Below, piece by piece: positions 40,655 through 55,206 of a DNA stretch of 64,000 nt. The notes under the pieces are model-generated. The model was not told the DNA's origin and ran no database searches. It saw only the letters and a program-made list of their open reading frames with translations. This DNA comes from Vibrio hippocampi (lineage in GTDB: Bacteria > Pseudomonadota > Gammaproteobacteria > Enterobacterales > Vibrionaceae): assembly GCF_921292975.1 (NCBI RefSeq), contig NZ_CAKLCM010000002.1, positions 2,170,001-2,234,000 of the forward strand, in the 5' to 3' direction. The stretch's first letter is position 1; each line of letters opens with the position of its first letter. A program made the position numbers and the translations under genes.

Positions 40655-42163
40655 ATGGAGTTTAATGTAAAAAGTGGCAGCCCAGAGAAACAACGCAGTG
40701 CATGCATCGTCGTCGGTGTGTTTGAGCCACGTCGTCTCTCTCCGGTTGCTGAGCAACTAGATAAAATCAGTGACGGCTATATTAGCTCTTTGCTTCGTCG
40801 TGGTGATTTAGAAGGAAAACCCGGACAAATGCTGTTACTACACCAAGTACCCGGCGTGCTTTCTGAGAGAGTGCTGCTAGTAGGTTGTGGTAAAGAACGT
40901 GAGTTGGGTGAACGCCAATACAAAGAAATCATTCAAAAAACCATCAGCACATTGAACGAAACGGGTTCAATGGAAGCGGTTTGTTTCCTAACTGAGCTAC
41001 ATGTCAAAGGTCGTGATACCTATTGGAAAGTGCGCCAAGCTATTGAAGCCACTAAAGACGGTCTTTACACTTTTGATCAATTCAAAAGCAATAAGCCAGA
41101 GACTCGCCGCCCATTGCGCAAGTTGGTGTTTAACGTACCGACTCGTCGTGAGCTGAACTTAGGTGAAAAAGCCATTGCACATGGTTTAGCTATCTCATCG
41201 GGCGTTAAAGCGAGTAAAGACCTTGGCAACATGCCGCCAAACGTCGCCAATCCAGCCTACCTTGCTTCTCAAGCGCGCCGCTTAGCTGACGATTACGACA
41301 CCATCACTACCAAGATCATTGGTGAGCAAGAGATGGAAAAATTGGGTATGACGTCTTACCTAGCGGTGGGTCGTGGCTCCAAAAATGAGTCTATGATGTC
41401 AATCATGGAGTACAAAGGTAATCCAGACTCCGATGCCAAGCCTATTGTATTGATTGGTAAGGGTTTGACGTTCGACTCAGGCGGTATTTCATTGAAACCA
41501 GGCGAAGGCATGGATGAGATGAAATATGATATGTGTGGCGCAGCCTCTGTTTTCGGCGCCATGAAAGCGCTGGCTAAACTCAACTTACCTATCAATGTGG
41601 TTGCTATACTCGCAGGTTGTGAAAACATGCCTGGTAGCAATGCGTATCGCCCTGGTGACATTCTAACGACAATGTCAGGCCAGACGGTTGAAGTGTTGAA
41701 TACTGACGCAGAAGGTCGCTTGGTACTTTGTGATGCACTGACTTACGTCGAGCGCTATGAGCCAGAATGCGTCGTTGACGTAGCTACTCTCACTGGTGCC
41801 TGCGTAATTGCCCTTGGTCATCACATCAGTGGTGTTATCTCCAACCACAACCCTCTTTCGCATGAGTTAGTCAACGCTTCTGAGCAAGCCGGTGACCGTG
41901 CATGGCGTCTGCCTATGGCCGACGAGTATCAAGAGCAACTAAACAGCCCATTCGCTGATATGGCGAACATCGGTGGACGCCCAGGTGGCACCATCACTGC
42001 GGGTTGTTTCCTGTCTCGCTTCGCCAAAAAGTACAACTGGGCACACCTAGATATCGCAGGGACGGCTTGGAAGTCTGGTCAAGCTAAAGGCTCTACGGGT
42101 CGACCAGTCTCACTCCTTGTCCAATTCCTGCTCAATCGCAGTGGCCAAGAGACTGAAGAGTAA
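40655..42163 (+). CDS. pepA: cytosol leucyl aminopeptidase PepA
   Basis: The 502-residue protein starts [20 protein letters not shown], closely matching E. coli PepA. The M17 signature NTDAEGRL and the metal ligands in [10 protein letters not shown] and DMCGAA are present. It is a hexameric di-metal peptidase, and in E. coli also a DNA-binding protein in carAB control and Xer recombination. The ATG at 40655 has GGGAG 5 bases upstream; a GTG at 40643 is unlikely. It is first in a pepA-holC-valS series. Confidence 0.96.
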   Translation: MEFNVKSGSPEKQRSACIVVGVFEPRRLSPVAEQLDKISDGYISSLLRRGDLEGKPGQMLLLHQVPGVLSERVLLVGCGKERELGERQYKEIIQKTISTLNETGSMEAVCFLTELHVKGRDTYWKVRQAIEATKDGLYTFDQFKSNKPETRRPLRKLVFNVPTRRELNLGEKAIAHGLAISSGVKASKDLGNMPPNVANPAYLASQARRLADDYDTITTKIIGEQEMEKLGMTSYLAVGRGSKNESMMSIMEYKGNPDSDAKPIVLIGKGLTFDSGGISLKPGEGMDEMKYDMCGAASVFGAMKALAKLNLPINVVAILAGCENMPGSNAYRPGDILTTMSGQTVEVLNTDAEGRLVLCDALTYVERYEPECVVDVATLTGACVIALGHHISGVISNHNPLSHELVNASEQAGDRAWRLPMADEYQEQLNSPFADMANIGGRPGGTITAGCFLSRFAKKYNWAHLDIAGTAWKSGQAKGSTGRPVSLLVQFLLNRSGQETEE

Positions 42164-42168
42164 TCATC

Positions 42169-42190
42169 AAAGGGCCGCAAGGCCCTTTTT
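42169..42190 (+). terminator. pepA terminator
   Basis: AAAGGGCC, loop GCAA, GGCCCTTT, then T-run. It lies 6 bases after the pepA stop. Confidence 0.88.
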
Positions 42191-42236
42191 AATATCCGCT
42201 TGTTAAACTCAATGATTCGATAACCATAGACCGACA

Positions 42237-42692
42237 ATGAATACCGCGACTTTTTACATCATTCAAGAGGGCTCTCCACAAGACTCTACGTTGGGGTGGG
42301 CAAGCTATGTGCATTTTCTCTGTCGACACTTCAGCGCCCAAGGTGCAAAGGTCTATATCAACTGCGACGACAAAATCGCTGCCGAACAACTTGCTGAACA
42401 TTTCTGGCAGCAAGAGCCAAATGATTATCTGGCGCACAACTTAGTGGGTGAAGGTCCCAAAAGTGGCACGCCAGTAGAGATAGGCTTTGCCGGTCTAAAG
42501 CCGAGTTGGAACCGCCAATTAGTAATAAATATGGCGAATAACGCTGCAACCTTTGCGAACTCCTTTGCTCAAGTGGTAGACTTCGTTCCTTGCGAAGAAA
42601 AAGCTAAGCAACTTGCACGAGAAAGGTATAAAATTTATCGTCAAGCGGGCTATCAGCTTCAAACCATTGAGATTCAGCACCCTGAATCCTAA
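42237..42692 (+). CDS. holC: DNA polymerase III chi subunit
   Basis: The 151-residue protein has the chi pattern: ATFYIIQ at the start, ACRLVAHFxxQGxK-like FLCRHFSAQGAKVYI, LWxxxxxxFLPH-like HFWQQEPNDYLAHNLVGEG, and the end RERYKIYRQAGYQL. Chi links the clamp loader to SSB. It lies between pepA and valS, the conserved order. Confidence 0.93.
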   Translation: MNTATFYIIQEGSPQDSTLGWASYVHFLCRHFSAQGAKVYINCDDKIAAEQLAEHFWQQEPNDYLAHNLVGEGPKSGTPVEIGFAGLKPSWNRQLVINMANNAATFANSFAQVVDFVPCEEKAKQLARERYKIYRQAGYQLQTIEIQHPES

Positions 42693-42703
42693 CCAAGGTC
42701 AAT

Positions 42704-42740
42704 CCTTATAAGTAAGCAGCCGTCGCGTTTACTTATAAGG
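42704..42740. repeat. 12-bp inverted repeat between holC and valS
   Basis: CCTTATAAGTAA (42704-42715) and TTACTTATAAGG (42729-42740) are perfect arms with a 13-base GC-rich loop. No T-run follows. It lies 46 bases before valS, so it could be an RNA hairpin in the valS leader or a protein site. Confidence 0.65.
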
Positions 42741-42786
42741 TTTGGCAAATTTCTTTCACAGATTAAAGTAAGTATCCAAGAAAGCT

Positions 42787-45660
42787 ATGGAAAAGACATA
42801 TAACCCTCAATCTATCGAACAAGCTCTATACAAGACTTGGGAAGAGAAAGGCTACTTTAAGCCTCACGGTGACACCACTAAAGAATCATACAGCATCATG
42901 ATCCCGCCACCGAACGTCACTGGTAGCCTACACATGGGTCACGCTTTCCAAGACACCATCATGGATACGCTAATCCGTTGTGAACGTATGAAAGGCAAGA
43001 ACACCCTTTGGCAAGTGGGTACCGACCACGCTGGTATCGCGACGCAAATGGTTGTTGAGCGTAAAATTGCTGCTGAAGAAAACAAGACCAAGAATGATTA
43101 CGGTCGTGACGCCTTCATCGACAAAATCTGGGAGTGGAAAGCAGAATCTGGCGGCACGATTACTAAGCAGCTTCGCCGTCTAGGTGCTTCGGTTGATTGG
43201 GATCGTGAGCGCTTCACTATGGATGACGGTCTATCAAACGCAGTTCAAGAAGTGTTTGTTCGCCTATATGAAGATGACCTCATCTACCGCGGTAAACGTC
43301 TGGTTAACTGGGATCCAAAACTGCACACTGCGATTTCTGATCTCGAAGTAGAAAACAAAGATAAGAAAGGTCACATGTGGCACTTCCGCTACCCACTCGC
43401 GGATGGCGTAAAAACGGCCGATGGCAAAGACTACATTGTTGTCGCAACCACTCGTCCAGAAACCATGCTGGGTGACACTGGCGTTGCGGTAAACCCAGAA
43501 GATCCACGTTACAAAGATCTTATTGGTAAAGAACTGATCCTGCCAATCGTTGATCGTCGTATCCCTATCGTGGGTGACGAACATGCTGATATGGAAAAAG
43601 GAACTGGCTGTGTAAAAATCACGCCCGCTCACGACTTCAATGACTATGAAGTGGGTAAACGTCATCAATTGCCGATGATCAACATCCTGACTTTTGACGC
43701 CAATATTCGCAATGCGGCTGAAGTATTCACGACCAATGGTGAGCCAAGTGATGCATACGCCGCTGACCTGCCTGAACAGTATCAAGGTATGGAACGCTTC
43801 GCAGCACGTAAAGCCATCGTGGCGGAATTTGAAGCACTAGGTCTACTCGATGAAATCAAAGATCACGACCTAACCGTTCCTTACGGTGACCGTGGTGGTG
43901 TTGTTATTGAACCTATGCTGACTGACCAATGGTATGTGCGTACTGCACCGCTCGCAGAGACAGCAACCAAAGCCGTCGAAGACGGTGAAATCCAGTTTGT
44001 ACCTAAGCAGTATGAAAACATGTATTTCTCTTGGATGCGTGACATTCAAGATTGGTGTATTTCACGTCAACTATGGTGGGGTCACCGTATCCCAGCTTGG
44101 TACGACAACGACGGTAATGTCTATGTTGGTCGTTCTGAAGAAGAAGTTCGTGCGAATAACAACCTAGCGCCTGTTGTGGTGCTACGCCAAGATGACGATG
44201 TGTTAGATACTTGGTTCTCTTCGGCACTTTGGACCTTTGGTACTCAAGGTTGGCCAGAGCAGACTGACGACCTTAAAACCTTCCACCCATCCGATGTATT
44301 GGTAACAGGTTTCGATATCATCTTCTTCTGGGTTGCTCGTATGATCATGATGACCATGCACTTCTGTAAAGATGAAGACGGTAAGCCTCAAGTTCCGTTT
44401 AAGACCGTTTATGTGACTGGTCTTATCCGTGATGAGAACGGCGACAAGATGTCTAAGTCGAAAGGCAACGTACTTGACCCAATCGACATGATTGACGGTA
44501 TTGACCTAGAATCTTTGGTTGAGAAGCGCACTGGCAATATGATGCAGCCGCAACTGGCGAAAAAGATCGAGAAAAACACGCGTAAAACGTTCGAGAACGG
44601 CATTGAAGCTTATGGTACCGATGCACTGCGCTTTACTCTAGCGGCGATGGCTTCTACTGGTCGTGATATCAACTGGGATATGAAACGTCTAGAGGGTTAT
44701 CGTAACTTCTGTAACAAGCTTTGGAATGCGAGCCGTTATGTATTGATGAACACAGAAGAGCAAGATTGTGGCTTCCCATCTACAAACGGACAGGGTAGCG
44801 ACATTGAGTTCTCGCAAGCGGATAAATGGATCGAGTCCCAGTTTGAGCTTGCAGCGAAGGAGTTTAACAACCACATCGACAACTACCGTCTCGATATGGC
44901 TGCGAACACCATTTATGAGTTCATCTGGAACCAATTCTGTGACTGGTATCTAGAGCTAACCAAACCCGTATTATGGAAAGGGACAGAAGCACAGCAGCGC
45001 GGTACGCGTCGTACCCTGATCACGGTGCTAGAAAAGACGCTACGCTTGGCACATCCTGTATTGCCATACATCACCGAAACTATCTGGCAGAGCATTAAGC
45101 CGCTGATAGACGGTGTTGAAGGCGATACGATTATGCTACAAGCCCTTCCTCAATATCAAGAAGCTAACTTCAGCCAAGAAGCGCTTGATGACATTGAGTG
45201 GGTTAAAGCCTTTATCACTAGTATCCGTAACCTAAGAGCCGAGTACGATATTGCTCCAAGCAAGCCACTTGATGTGATGCTAAAAGTCGCAGATGAGAAA
45301 GATGCTGCTCGCCTTGAAGCAAACAAAGCGGTATTGGTTTCACTGGCTAAGCTTGAGACCATCAAGGTTCTGTCTGCCGGCGAAGAAACGCCAGCGTGTG
45401 CAACTGCGTTGGTCGCTAAATCTGAGCTGATGATCCCAATGGCGGGCCTGATTGACAAAGATGCCGAGCTAGATCGCTTAAGCAAAGAGATTGCCAAAAC
45501 TCAAGGCGAGATCAAACGTATCGCAGGTAAGTTAGGTAACGAAGGTTTTGTTGCCAAAGCACCTGAAGCTGTTGTGGCTAAAGAGCGTGAAAAGCTTGAA
45601 GGCTACAAAGATACGTTAAGCAAGCTTGAAGAACAGAAAGTGACGATTGCGGCGCTATAA
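42787..45660 (+). CDS. valS: valyl-tRNA synthetase
   Basis: The 957-residue class I synthetase has the HIGH motif as HMGH in [14 protein letters not shown] (about 44), an editing domain ([17 protein letters not shown]), and KMSKS in [10 protein letters not shown] (about 555). A C-terminal coiled coil from about 880 ends the protein. It charges tRNA-Val and edits Thr-tRNA. A clear terminator follows. Confidence 0.98.
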   Translation: MEKTYNPQSIEQALYKTWEEKGYFKPHGDTTKESYSIMIPPPNVTGSLHMGHAFQDTIMDTLIRCERMKGKNTLWQVGTDHAGIATQMVVERKIAAEENKTKNDYGRDAFIDKIWEWKAESGGTITKQLRRLGASVDWDRERFTMDDGLSNAVQEVFVRLYEDDLIYRGKRLVNWDPKLHTAISDLEVENKDKKGHMWHFRYPLADGVKTADGKDYIVVATTRPETMLGDTGVAVNPEDPRYKDLIGKELILPIVDRRIPIVGDEHADMEKGTGCVKITPAHDFNDYEVGKRHQLPMINILTFDANIRNAAEVFTTNGEPSDAYAADLPEQYQGMERFAARKAIVAEFEALGLLDEIKDHDLTVPYGDRGGVVIEPMLTDQWYVRTAPLAETATKAVEDGEIQFVPKQYENMYFSWMRDIQDWCISRQLWWGHRIPAWYDNDGNVYVGRSEEEVRANNNLAPVVVLRQDDDVLDTWFSSALWTFGTQGWPEQTDDLKTFHPSDVLVTGFDIIFFWVARMIMMTMHFCKDEDGKPQVPFKTVYVTGLIRDENGDKMSKSKGNVLDPIDMIDGIDLESLVEKRTGNMMQPQLAKKIEKNTRKTFENGIEAYGTDALRFTLAAMASTGRDINWDMKRLEGYRNFCNKLWNASRYVLMNTEEQDCGFPSTNGQGSDIEFSQADKWIESQFELAAKEFNNHIDNYRLDMAANTIYEFIWNQFCDWYLELTKPVLWKGTEAQQRGTRRTLITVLEKTLRLAHPVLPYITETIWQSIKPLIDGVEGDTIMLQALPQYQEANFSQEALDDIEWVKAFITSIRNLRAEYDIAPSKPLDVMLKVADEKDAARLEANKAVLVSLAKLETIKVLSAGEETPACATALVAKSELMIPMAGLIDKDAELDRLSKEIAKTQGEIKRIAGKLGNEGFVAKAPEAVVAKEREKLEGYKDTLSKLEEQKVTIAAL

Positions 45661-45683
45661 TCTTCAGCCTTAAACAAAACAAC

Positions 45684-45716
45684 AAACCGAGAGCCAAAAG
45701 CTCTCGGTTTTTTTTC
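45684..45716 (+). terminator. valS terminator
   Basis: ACCGAGAGC and GCTCTCGGT form a 9-bp stem with loop CAAAA, followed by eight T. Confidence 0.93.
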
Positions 45717-45794
45717 AGCTAAATTCAGTACAAAATATCTAGCACGGATTATTGACATTTCACGACGAAACACGTTGAATGGTGAAGCTATCAA

Positions 45795-45964
45795 GCAGAA
45801 GAGGAGCACTGCCCAGGCAGGTAATATGTGGAGCCACAACTCCAATACCTATTATCTATGGGGAGCAGTGCCGAGATGGACTAGAATTGTCGGTTTTAGT
45901 TTGTCGGTTAAACGGGCTGAATCCCTTTAACTGTCACCAACCTATTGGTGAGGAGCTTCTGAGG
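45795..45964 (+). ncRNA. lysine riboswitch (L box)
   Basis: The leader of lysC matches the lysine aptamer. P1 pairs AGAAG (45797-45801) with CTTCT (45956-45960). The conserved AGAGGAGC follows, with its GAGCC loop, then AGTGCCGAGATGG, GGGCTGAATCCC and CTGTCACC, and GGTGAGGAGC closes the five-way junction. The layout is as in the E. coli lysC leader. The 100 bases after it hold a short hairpin, GGGC with GCCC at 46020-46032, before the Shine-Dalgarno. Control could be transcriptional or translational. Confidence 0.93.
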
Positions 45965-46064
45965 TCTATTGTTACTTTCTTATTCCTCTGCTCTAATTTC
46001 TCTTCAAACATCGGATGTTGGGCTATAAGCCCGCTTTAATTTTTGGAATTCTTGGAGAAACAGT

Positions 46065-47414
46065 GTGAGCGCATTCAATGTCGCTAAATTTGGTGGAACT
46101 AGCGTCGCCAACTTCGAAGCAATGAGCCGTTGTGCAGAAATCATCGAAAACAACCCACAAACAAGACTCGTTGTTAGCAGCGCCTGCTCAGGCGTCACCA
46201 ATATTTTGGTCGAACTTGCTAATGGTGTAAAAGACGATGTACGTCGTGCCGAACTCATTAAGCAATTAAAACACATTCACTACAACATCATGGGGCAGCT
46301 ATCTGATGCGAGCGCCATTGAAGCTCGCGTTGACGCTTTAATTGATAAGGTTGCTACCCTATCTGAAGCGGCTTGCATTGATGCGACCGCAAAGCTTACT
46401 GATCATCTTGTTGCCTGCGGTGAACGCATGTCGACACATATACTTTCCCGATTGATGCAAGAACGAGGTATCAACGCGGTACGCTTCGATATTCGCGAAG
46501 TTCTAAAAACAGACAGTGACTTTGGTAAAGCAGAGCCTAACCTTGAAGCCACCAGAGCAGCAGCAGAACATAAACTGGTTCCTCTTTGCAATGAGCATGT
46601 TGTCGTGACACAAGGATTTATTGGTTCTGACGATGAAGGCGATACTACAACGCTTGGGCGTGGTGGCAGTGACTATAGCGCAGCTCTTATTGCCGAAGCG
46701 GTGCAAGCTTCCGGTCTAGAGATTTGGACCGATGTTCCGGGGATCTATACCACGGACCCACGAATTGCGCCTAACGCTCGTCCAATTCCGGAAATTAGCT
46801 TTAGTGAAGCTTCAGAGATGGCAAACTTCGGTGCAAAAATTCTGCATCCGTCGACGCTACTCCCTGCTCTTCGCCATCAAATCCCAGTTTTTGTCGGCTC
46901 TTCTAAAGCGCCTCGAGAAGGGGGAACTTGGGTCAAGCAAAGTGTACAAAGTGCGCCGCTATTTAGAGCGTTAGCACTACGCAATAACCAAACCATGGTG
47001 ACACTGCGTAATCCTAAGATGTTCCAAGCGTATGGCTTCTTAGCGGATGTATTCACGGTACTCGCTAAACATAAAATCTCTGTTGACCTGGTGACGACAT
47101 CAGAAGTCAGCGTGTCCTTAACCTTGGATCAAACCGATACCGCTGGCGGTGCACCACAACTGCCTCAAGCCACTCTAGAAGAGCTACAACAACTGTGCAC
47201 CGTTGAAGTAAAGCAAGGACTCAGCCTAATTGCACTGATCGGCAATAACATGAGTGAAACCAAAGGATCGGCGGCTGAAGTATTCGATACATTAGACGAC
47301 TTTAATATTCGCATGATTTGCTACGGAGCAAGCCCTCATAATCTCTGCTTCTTACTCGATGAACAAGAGGCTAAGCAAGCGGTGAAAGCACTCCATGAAG
47401 AGCTTTTTGAATAG
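46065..47414 (+). CDS. lysC: lysine-sensitive aspartokinase III
   Basis: The 449-residue protein has KFGGTSVANFEAM for ATP binding, FDIREVLKTD, TLGRGGSDYSAALIAEA and two C-terminal ACT domains (about 310-449) for lysine feedback. It makes aspartyl phosphate, the first step to lysine, methionine and threonine. It starts with GTG at 46065, with GGAG 7 bases upstream. The riboswitch upstream shows that lysine controls its expression. Confidence 0.97.
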   Translation: MSAFNVAKFGGTSVANFEAMSRCAEIIENNPQTRLVVSSACSGVTNILVELANGVKDDVRRAELIKQLKHIHYNIMGQLSDASAIEARVDALIDKVATLSEAACIDATAKLTDHLVACGERMSTHILSRLMQERGINAVRFDIREVLKTDSDFGKAEPNLEATRAAAEHKLVPLCNEHVVVTQGFIGSDDEGDTTTLGRGGSDYSAALIAEAVQASGLEIWTDVPGIYTTDPRIAPNARPIPEISFSEASEMANFGAKILHPSTLLPALRHQIPVFVGSSKAPREGGTWVKQSVQSAPLFRALALRNNQTMVTLRNPKMFQAYGFLADVFTVLAKHKISVDLVTTSEVSVSLTLDQTDTAGGAPQLPQATLEELQQLCTVEVKQGLSLIALIGNNMSETKGSAAEVFDTLDDFNIRMICYGASPHNLCFLLDEQEAKQAVKALHEELFE

Positions 47415-47440
47415 TCAGAGTTAGTTTGGAATACGACAAG

Positions 47441-47466
47441 GGCAGCATTAAGCTGCCTTTTTTATT
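47441..47466 (+). terminator. lysC terminator
   Basis: GGCAGC, loop ATTAA, GCTGCC, then TTTTTT. It lies 27 bases after the lysC stop. Confidence 0.85.
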
Positions 47467-47653
47467 GCTCTGTGATTTGTTAAAGCGAGTGTATAGCTTG
47501 CTTGAGGTAGGGTCATTCCTTCGAAAGAATGATGGTGATAGGAAATAGGTGCTAGGCAGTAGGCAAGGTATCGAGTGGGTGGTGAATGTTAGGGTTTCAG
47601 CAACTATCGGAAGGGCATTTTCTATTGGCTGGTGGATACAAACAACAGACACG
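47467..47653. other. spacer between lysC and rrn terminators
   Basis: No gene, RNA or convincing promoter was seen. The bases 47516-47535 contain a small palindromic stretch (CATTCCTTCGAAAGAATG). It is bounded by the lysC and rrn terminators. Confidence 0.4.
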
Positions 47654-47685
47654 AAAAAGCCCTAGCATTGCTGCTAGGGCTTTTT
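47654..47685 (-). terminator. rRNA operon terminator
   Basis: A 13-bp stem (47654-47666 with 47673-47685) contains GCCCTAGC, loop of 6. T-runs lie on both sides. It follows the tRNA-Asp gene by about ten bases. Confidence 0.92.
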
Positions 47686-47694
47686 CTAAATAAA

Positions 47695-47771
47695 TGGCGG
47701 AGTGGACGGGACTCGAACCCGCGACCCCCGGCGTGACAGGCCGGTATTCTAACCAACTGAACTACCACTCC
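47695..47771 (-). tRNA. tRNA-Asp (GTC)
   Basis: The minus strand gives a 77-base tRNA with acceptor arms GGAGTGG and CCACTCC, discriminator G, and an encoded CCA. The anticodon loop CCTGTCACG has anticodon GTC. It is the last gene of the rRNA operon. Confidence 0.97.
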
Positions 47772-47826
47772 GCAGTGGTACTATCTAAAGTCTGACCAAA
47801 AAAGGGCTTTAAATAGACAATGTTTA

Positions 47827-47946
47827 AAGCCTGGCGATGACCTACTCTCACATGGGGAAGCCCCACACTACCATCGGCGCTGTTTCGTTTCACTTCTGAG
47901 TTCGGAATGGAGTCAGGTGGGTCCAAAACGCTATGGTCGCCAAGCA
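47827..47946 (-). rRNA. rrf: 5S ribosomal RNA
   Basis: The minus strand reads TGCTTGGCGACCATAGCG at the 5' end and contains CCGAACTCAGAAGTGAAACG, typical of gammaproteobacterial 5S RNA. The 3' end pairs with the 5' end (CGCCAGGC). About 120 bases; ends are set by homology. Confidence 0.96.
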
Positions 47947-48064
47947 AATTCTTGCTTACTTTCAGCTTTAAAAAAGCTAAAGGTAAAAATCTGGAAAGCT
48001 GATTAAGTTCTCACACATTCAATCTGTTCTTGCTTTGAGTCCATCAAAACCCTTTGGGTGTTGT

Positions 48065-50953
<2,889 letters not shown>

Positions 50954-51352
50954 ATACAACCCCAAAGAGTTTCTAAAGAAATCTTGGCGCTGTCGTTAAA
51001 CAACCAAAGTCGCTATCTCATTATTTGAATGAGCGAGATAGCTTTGATTTTGCCGGACTCAAATAACTCTTTATTTCCGCTTTTTATAAAAAAGCAGAAG
51101 CAAAAAGTGAACAAACACAACCGAAGTTATGTTGTTTCCAAGAACACTTGAATGTGTGTTGGTACCTAATCATTCTTTATTGAAAAAGAATCACTAGGAT
51201 TTGAGAACTTTTATTTGAATAACAACGCTTATCTAAAGATAAGGGGATTGTTGTTATTCGTCAGCTTTCCAAATTGTTAAAGAGCAATGTTTCACCTTCT
51301 CTATAAAGAAGGAAACCATTTTTAAAGACACTATCACTAATGCGCTTAAAGA
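50954..51352 (-). other. spacer between 23S and tRNA-Ala
   Basis: This 399-base internal transcribed spacer holds no gene. It contains a boxA (51273-51286) and stems flanking the 23S precursor. A near palindrome around TCGCTATCTC...GAGCGAGATAG (51011-51041) may be a processing stem. Confidence 0.6.
51273..51286 (-). promoter_or_regulatory. boxA in the 16S-23S spacer
   Basis: On the minus strand TGCTCTTTAACAAT, the boxA antitermination sequence bound by NusB-S10, placed before 23S. Confidence 0.8.
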
Positions 51353-51428
51353 TGGTGGAGCTATGCGGGATCGAACCGCAGACCTCCTGCGTGCAAGGCA
51401 GGCGCTCTCCCAGCTGAGCTATAGCCCC
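51353..51428 (-). tRNA. tRNA-Ala (TGC)
   Basis: A 76-base tRNA with acceptor GGGGCTA/TAGCTCC, an encoded CCA and anticodon loop CTTGCACG, anticodon TGC. It is in the rrn spacer. Confidence 0.97.
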
Positions 51429-51469
51429 ATCAGGTGTTGATACTGTATGCCAAAATCCGTTAGGACTAT

Positions 51470-51546
51470 TGGTGGGTCTGAGTGGACTTGAACCACCGAC
51501 CTCTCGCTTATCAGGCGAACGCTCTAACCACCTGAGCTACAGACCC
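51470..51546 (-). tRNA. tRNA-Ile (GAT)
   Basis: A 77-base tRNA with acceptor GGGTCTG/CAGACCC, an encoded CCA and anticodon GAT in CTGATAAG. It lies between 16S and tRNA-Ala. Confidence 0.97.
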
Positions 51547-51609
51547 AGTATCGTCTTTAATCTATAAACCATCAATCTGTGTGAACACTCATCGCAATAA
51601 TCTTATCGT

Positions 51610-53162
<1,553 letters not shown>

Positions 53163-53400
53163 AAGATTTTGATTCCCTATGAAATAGGGGAGACTCAACG
53201 AATACTGACTTCAAAACTGTCCTTACTCGAAAGTAAGAAGTCATTTTAAAGCTATTGTTGTTCCAACAGAACAACAATGAATTGACTGTGCCAAGTCTTT
53301 CGACTTGATTGGTCACTCAGTTCATTGAAATCTAAATGGATACCGAAGTATCTCTTTTTGATTATCATCAACGAGTGCCCACACAGATTGATAGGTTTAT

Positions 53401-53414
53401 ATTGTTAAAGAGCT
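53401..53414 (-). promoter_or_regulatory. boxA of the rrn leader
   Basis: On the minus strand AGCTCTTTAACAAT, a boxA sequence about 240 bases before 16S, downstream of P2. Confidence 0.8.
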
Positions 53415-53444
53415 TGTTTTGAGCTTCTCTCAAAACGGACGGCC

Positions 53445-53472
53445 ATTTTAGCGAGATAAGTTGTTGTGTCAA
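53445..53472 (-). promoter_or_regulatory. rrn P2 promoter
   Basis: TTGACA (53472-53467), 16 bases, TAAAAT (53450-53445) on the minus strand. Confidence 0.85.
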
Positions 53473-53570
53473 CCACTTTTTTCAACTTAATTTCTCTAAC
53501 CTCTAGGAGGTTGACCTGTCACTGATTTGGTAGAGGTTTTAATGCCTCGTTCCCGTGTCAGCGAGGGTGC

Positions 53571-53598
53571 ATTATAGAGATCGGATTCATCTTGGCAA
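53571..53598 (-). promoter_or_regulatory. rrn P1 promoter
   Basis: TTGCCA (53598-53593), 16 bases, TATAAT (53576-53571) on the minus strand, followed by the GC-rich discriminator GCACCCTCGC. This is the arrangement of stringently controlled rRNA promoters, and it has an A/T-rich UP-like stretch upstream. Confidence 0.85.
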
Positions 53599-53685
53599 GG
53601 CTTTTTTTACTGAAAATGGATTTTTTATTGCGTTTGGTTCTTTAATAGGCACAAAAGCGCAAAAGCGACCATTTTCTGGTTAATT

Positions 53686-54951
53686 TTAGCCTTTGTCACT
53701 TTCAAAGTAGTAAGAAACTCGGCTCCTCGGGTTCAGGTATTCTCTTACTTCCGGCGGCAATTTATCTGGATGTATGACTTTATCGACTTTTAGTTCTTTC
53801 TCTTCTAAGGCGATAATCGGAGCCTGCATCTTTGGAACATTTGGATCATAAAGGAGTACATTCGGGTTTAATAGGTTGCCGCTATTTACAGATACAACCA
53901 ACCCAACCATCTTGTTGGTGAGTCTGACAATGGTTCCAGGTGGGTAAACTCCCATATACTTGATCAAGATATTGAGGTTTTCTTGATTGTACTCGTGCCT
54001 ACACTGCTTAAATAAGTAGGACAGTGCCGCATAAGGTATCTTCTTTTCACTTGGAATATTATGGTGGCAGAGATTATCAAAGGCGTTGGCGACAGCAATG
54101 ATCTGTGCCACTGGGTGGATCTGCTCTTTCTTTAAACCTTTCGGGTAACCACTACCATCAAACTTTTCATGGTGTTGGTCGATCACTTTGATCGTGGTTT
54201 CTGACAGCACTTCTATTTTATTGGCAAGGTCGACGCCATACTTGGTATGCATTTTATAATAATTGAGTTCGGGATCAGTCAGTGGCGTCACCTTTCTCAA
54301 TATAGCGGGTGGGATCTTAATTTTACCAATATCATGAAATAGAGCGGCCATCGCCACTTGTTTTATCTGCTCACTATTCATTTTTTTAGCTTTCGCTATG
54401 ATCATTGATAAAACTGCAACATTCAGGCTGTGAAAGTAGACGTCCTCAAACTCGCTTTTGCTACCGACAAGATGTAGTGCAACGTCTTCTTCGGCTAACA
54501 GTGTGTCGACAATATTTTCAACCAGAAACTGAGCCTCTTGCGCGGCTTGCTCTGGTCTATTGCGTAGTTTTGCCATCACTGAGCGAATCTGCGCCAGTGA
54601 ACGTTCAAATTCTTTTTCACACTTTGCTACGCGACGCCTGTAACGGCTCAACTCTTCAATGCGTTTTTGCTTCTCTGCCCATAGTTTCTGAGCAGCATCA
54701 TCTTGAGGAGCTTGTTCTTCCGGCTTTATTTCTTCAAAACTTCGTGGCGCAACATCACTGAGCTCGGGTGCTACGAAGACATACTTTAGCCCCAGATGCT
54801 TAATGACATGTATCTGGTCTTGGGATTTGATCTTGAATGTATTAAAAAGAAATGGATGCTCATTCCATTTCAGGGGAAGACGTACATGTAATCCTGGCTG
54901 AAGACGTTCTACCGAAACTTTAATGCTAGCCACATTACCTCTTTGCTTCAT
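53686..54951 (-). CDS. HD-GYP domain cyclic-di-GMP phosphodiesterase with DUF3391
   Basis: The 421-residue cytoplasmic protein has an N-terminal DUF3391 region (about 10-140) with a coiled coil near 90-130. The HD-GYP domain follows, with HDIGK (H206, D207), HH at 260-261 and GSGYP (GYP at 268-270). These residues bind a di- or tri-metal centre and hydrolyse c-di-GMP. All motif residues are present, so it is probably active. It stands alone upstream of the rRNA operon promoter, in the same direction, with no obvious terminator before P1. Confidence 0.9.
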   Translation of the reverse strand: MKQRGNVASIKVSVERLQPGLHVRLPLKWNEHPFLFNTFKIKSQDQIHVIKHLGLKYVFVAPELSDVAPRSFEEIKPEEQAPQDDAAQKLWAEKQKRIEELSRYRRRVAKCEKEFERSLAQIRSVMAKLRNRPEQAAQEAQFLVENIVDTLLAEEDVALHLVGSKSEFEDVYFHSLNVAVLSMIIAKAKKMNSEQIKQVAMAALFHDIGKIKIPPAILRKVTPLTDPELNYYKMHTKYGVDLANKIEVLSETTIKVIDQHHEKFDGSGYPKGLKKEQIHPVAQIIAVANAFDNLCHHNIPSEKKIPYAALSYLFKQCRHEYNQENLNILIKYMGVYPPGTIVRLTNKMVGLVVSVNSGNLLNPNVLLYDPNVPKMQAPIIALEEKELKVDKVIHPDKLPPEVREYLNPRSRVSYYFESDKG

Positions 54952-55150
54952 TATTATCTCGTTGGCGAATTGTAGTTAACTCTTAACATTAATTCATCTA
55001 ATTCTTTCATGCTTTCACTGCGTCTATCTAAGACTTTTCATGCACAGTATCTAAACATCCATTGCTTAAATTTAAAGCAAATCGACATCTAATAACTGAC
55101 CACTTGCAAATATTACAATTTATTTCAACCGGTTACAGCATTATGTGAAG

Positions 55151-55166
55151 TGGCACGTACTTTGCG
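55151..55166 (+). promoter_or_regulatory. sigma-54 promoter of the FNT gene
   Basis: TGGCAC (55151-55156), 5 bases, TTGC (55162-55165). The GG and GC are 10 bases apart, matching the sigma-54 -24/-12 consensus TGGCAC-N5-TTGC without a mismatch. Start would be near 55177, 30 bases before the ATG. Two palindromic stretches upstream (TTGCAA/TTACAA at 55104-55118 and AACCGGTT at 55127-55134) could be activator sites. Confidence 0.75.
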
Positions 55167-55206
55167 TTAATTCTATAGAGTCTATTTATTAATACAAGGA
55201 TGCTAT

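Larger units (their letters stand above)
53163..53685 (-). other. rRNA operon leader and promoter region
   Basis: The stretch holds the leader with a boxA (53401-53414), P2 and P1, and beyond them a short gap to the HD-GYP gene end. A- and T-runs upstream of P1 (53601-53627) look like an UP element. No protein gene is present. Confidence 0.7.
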
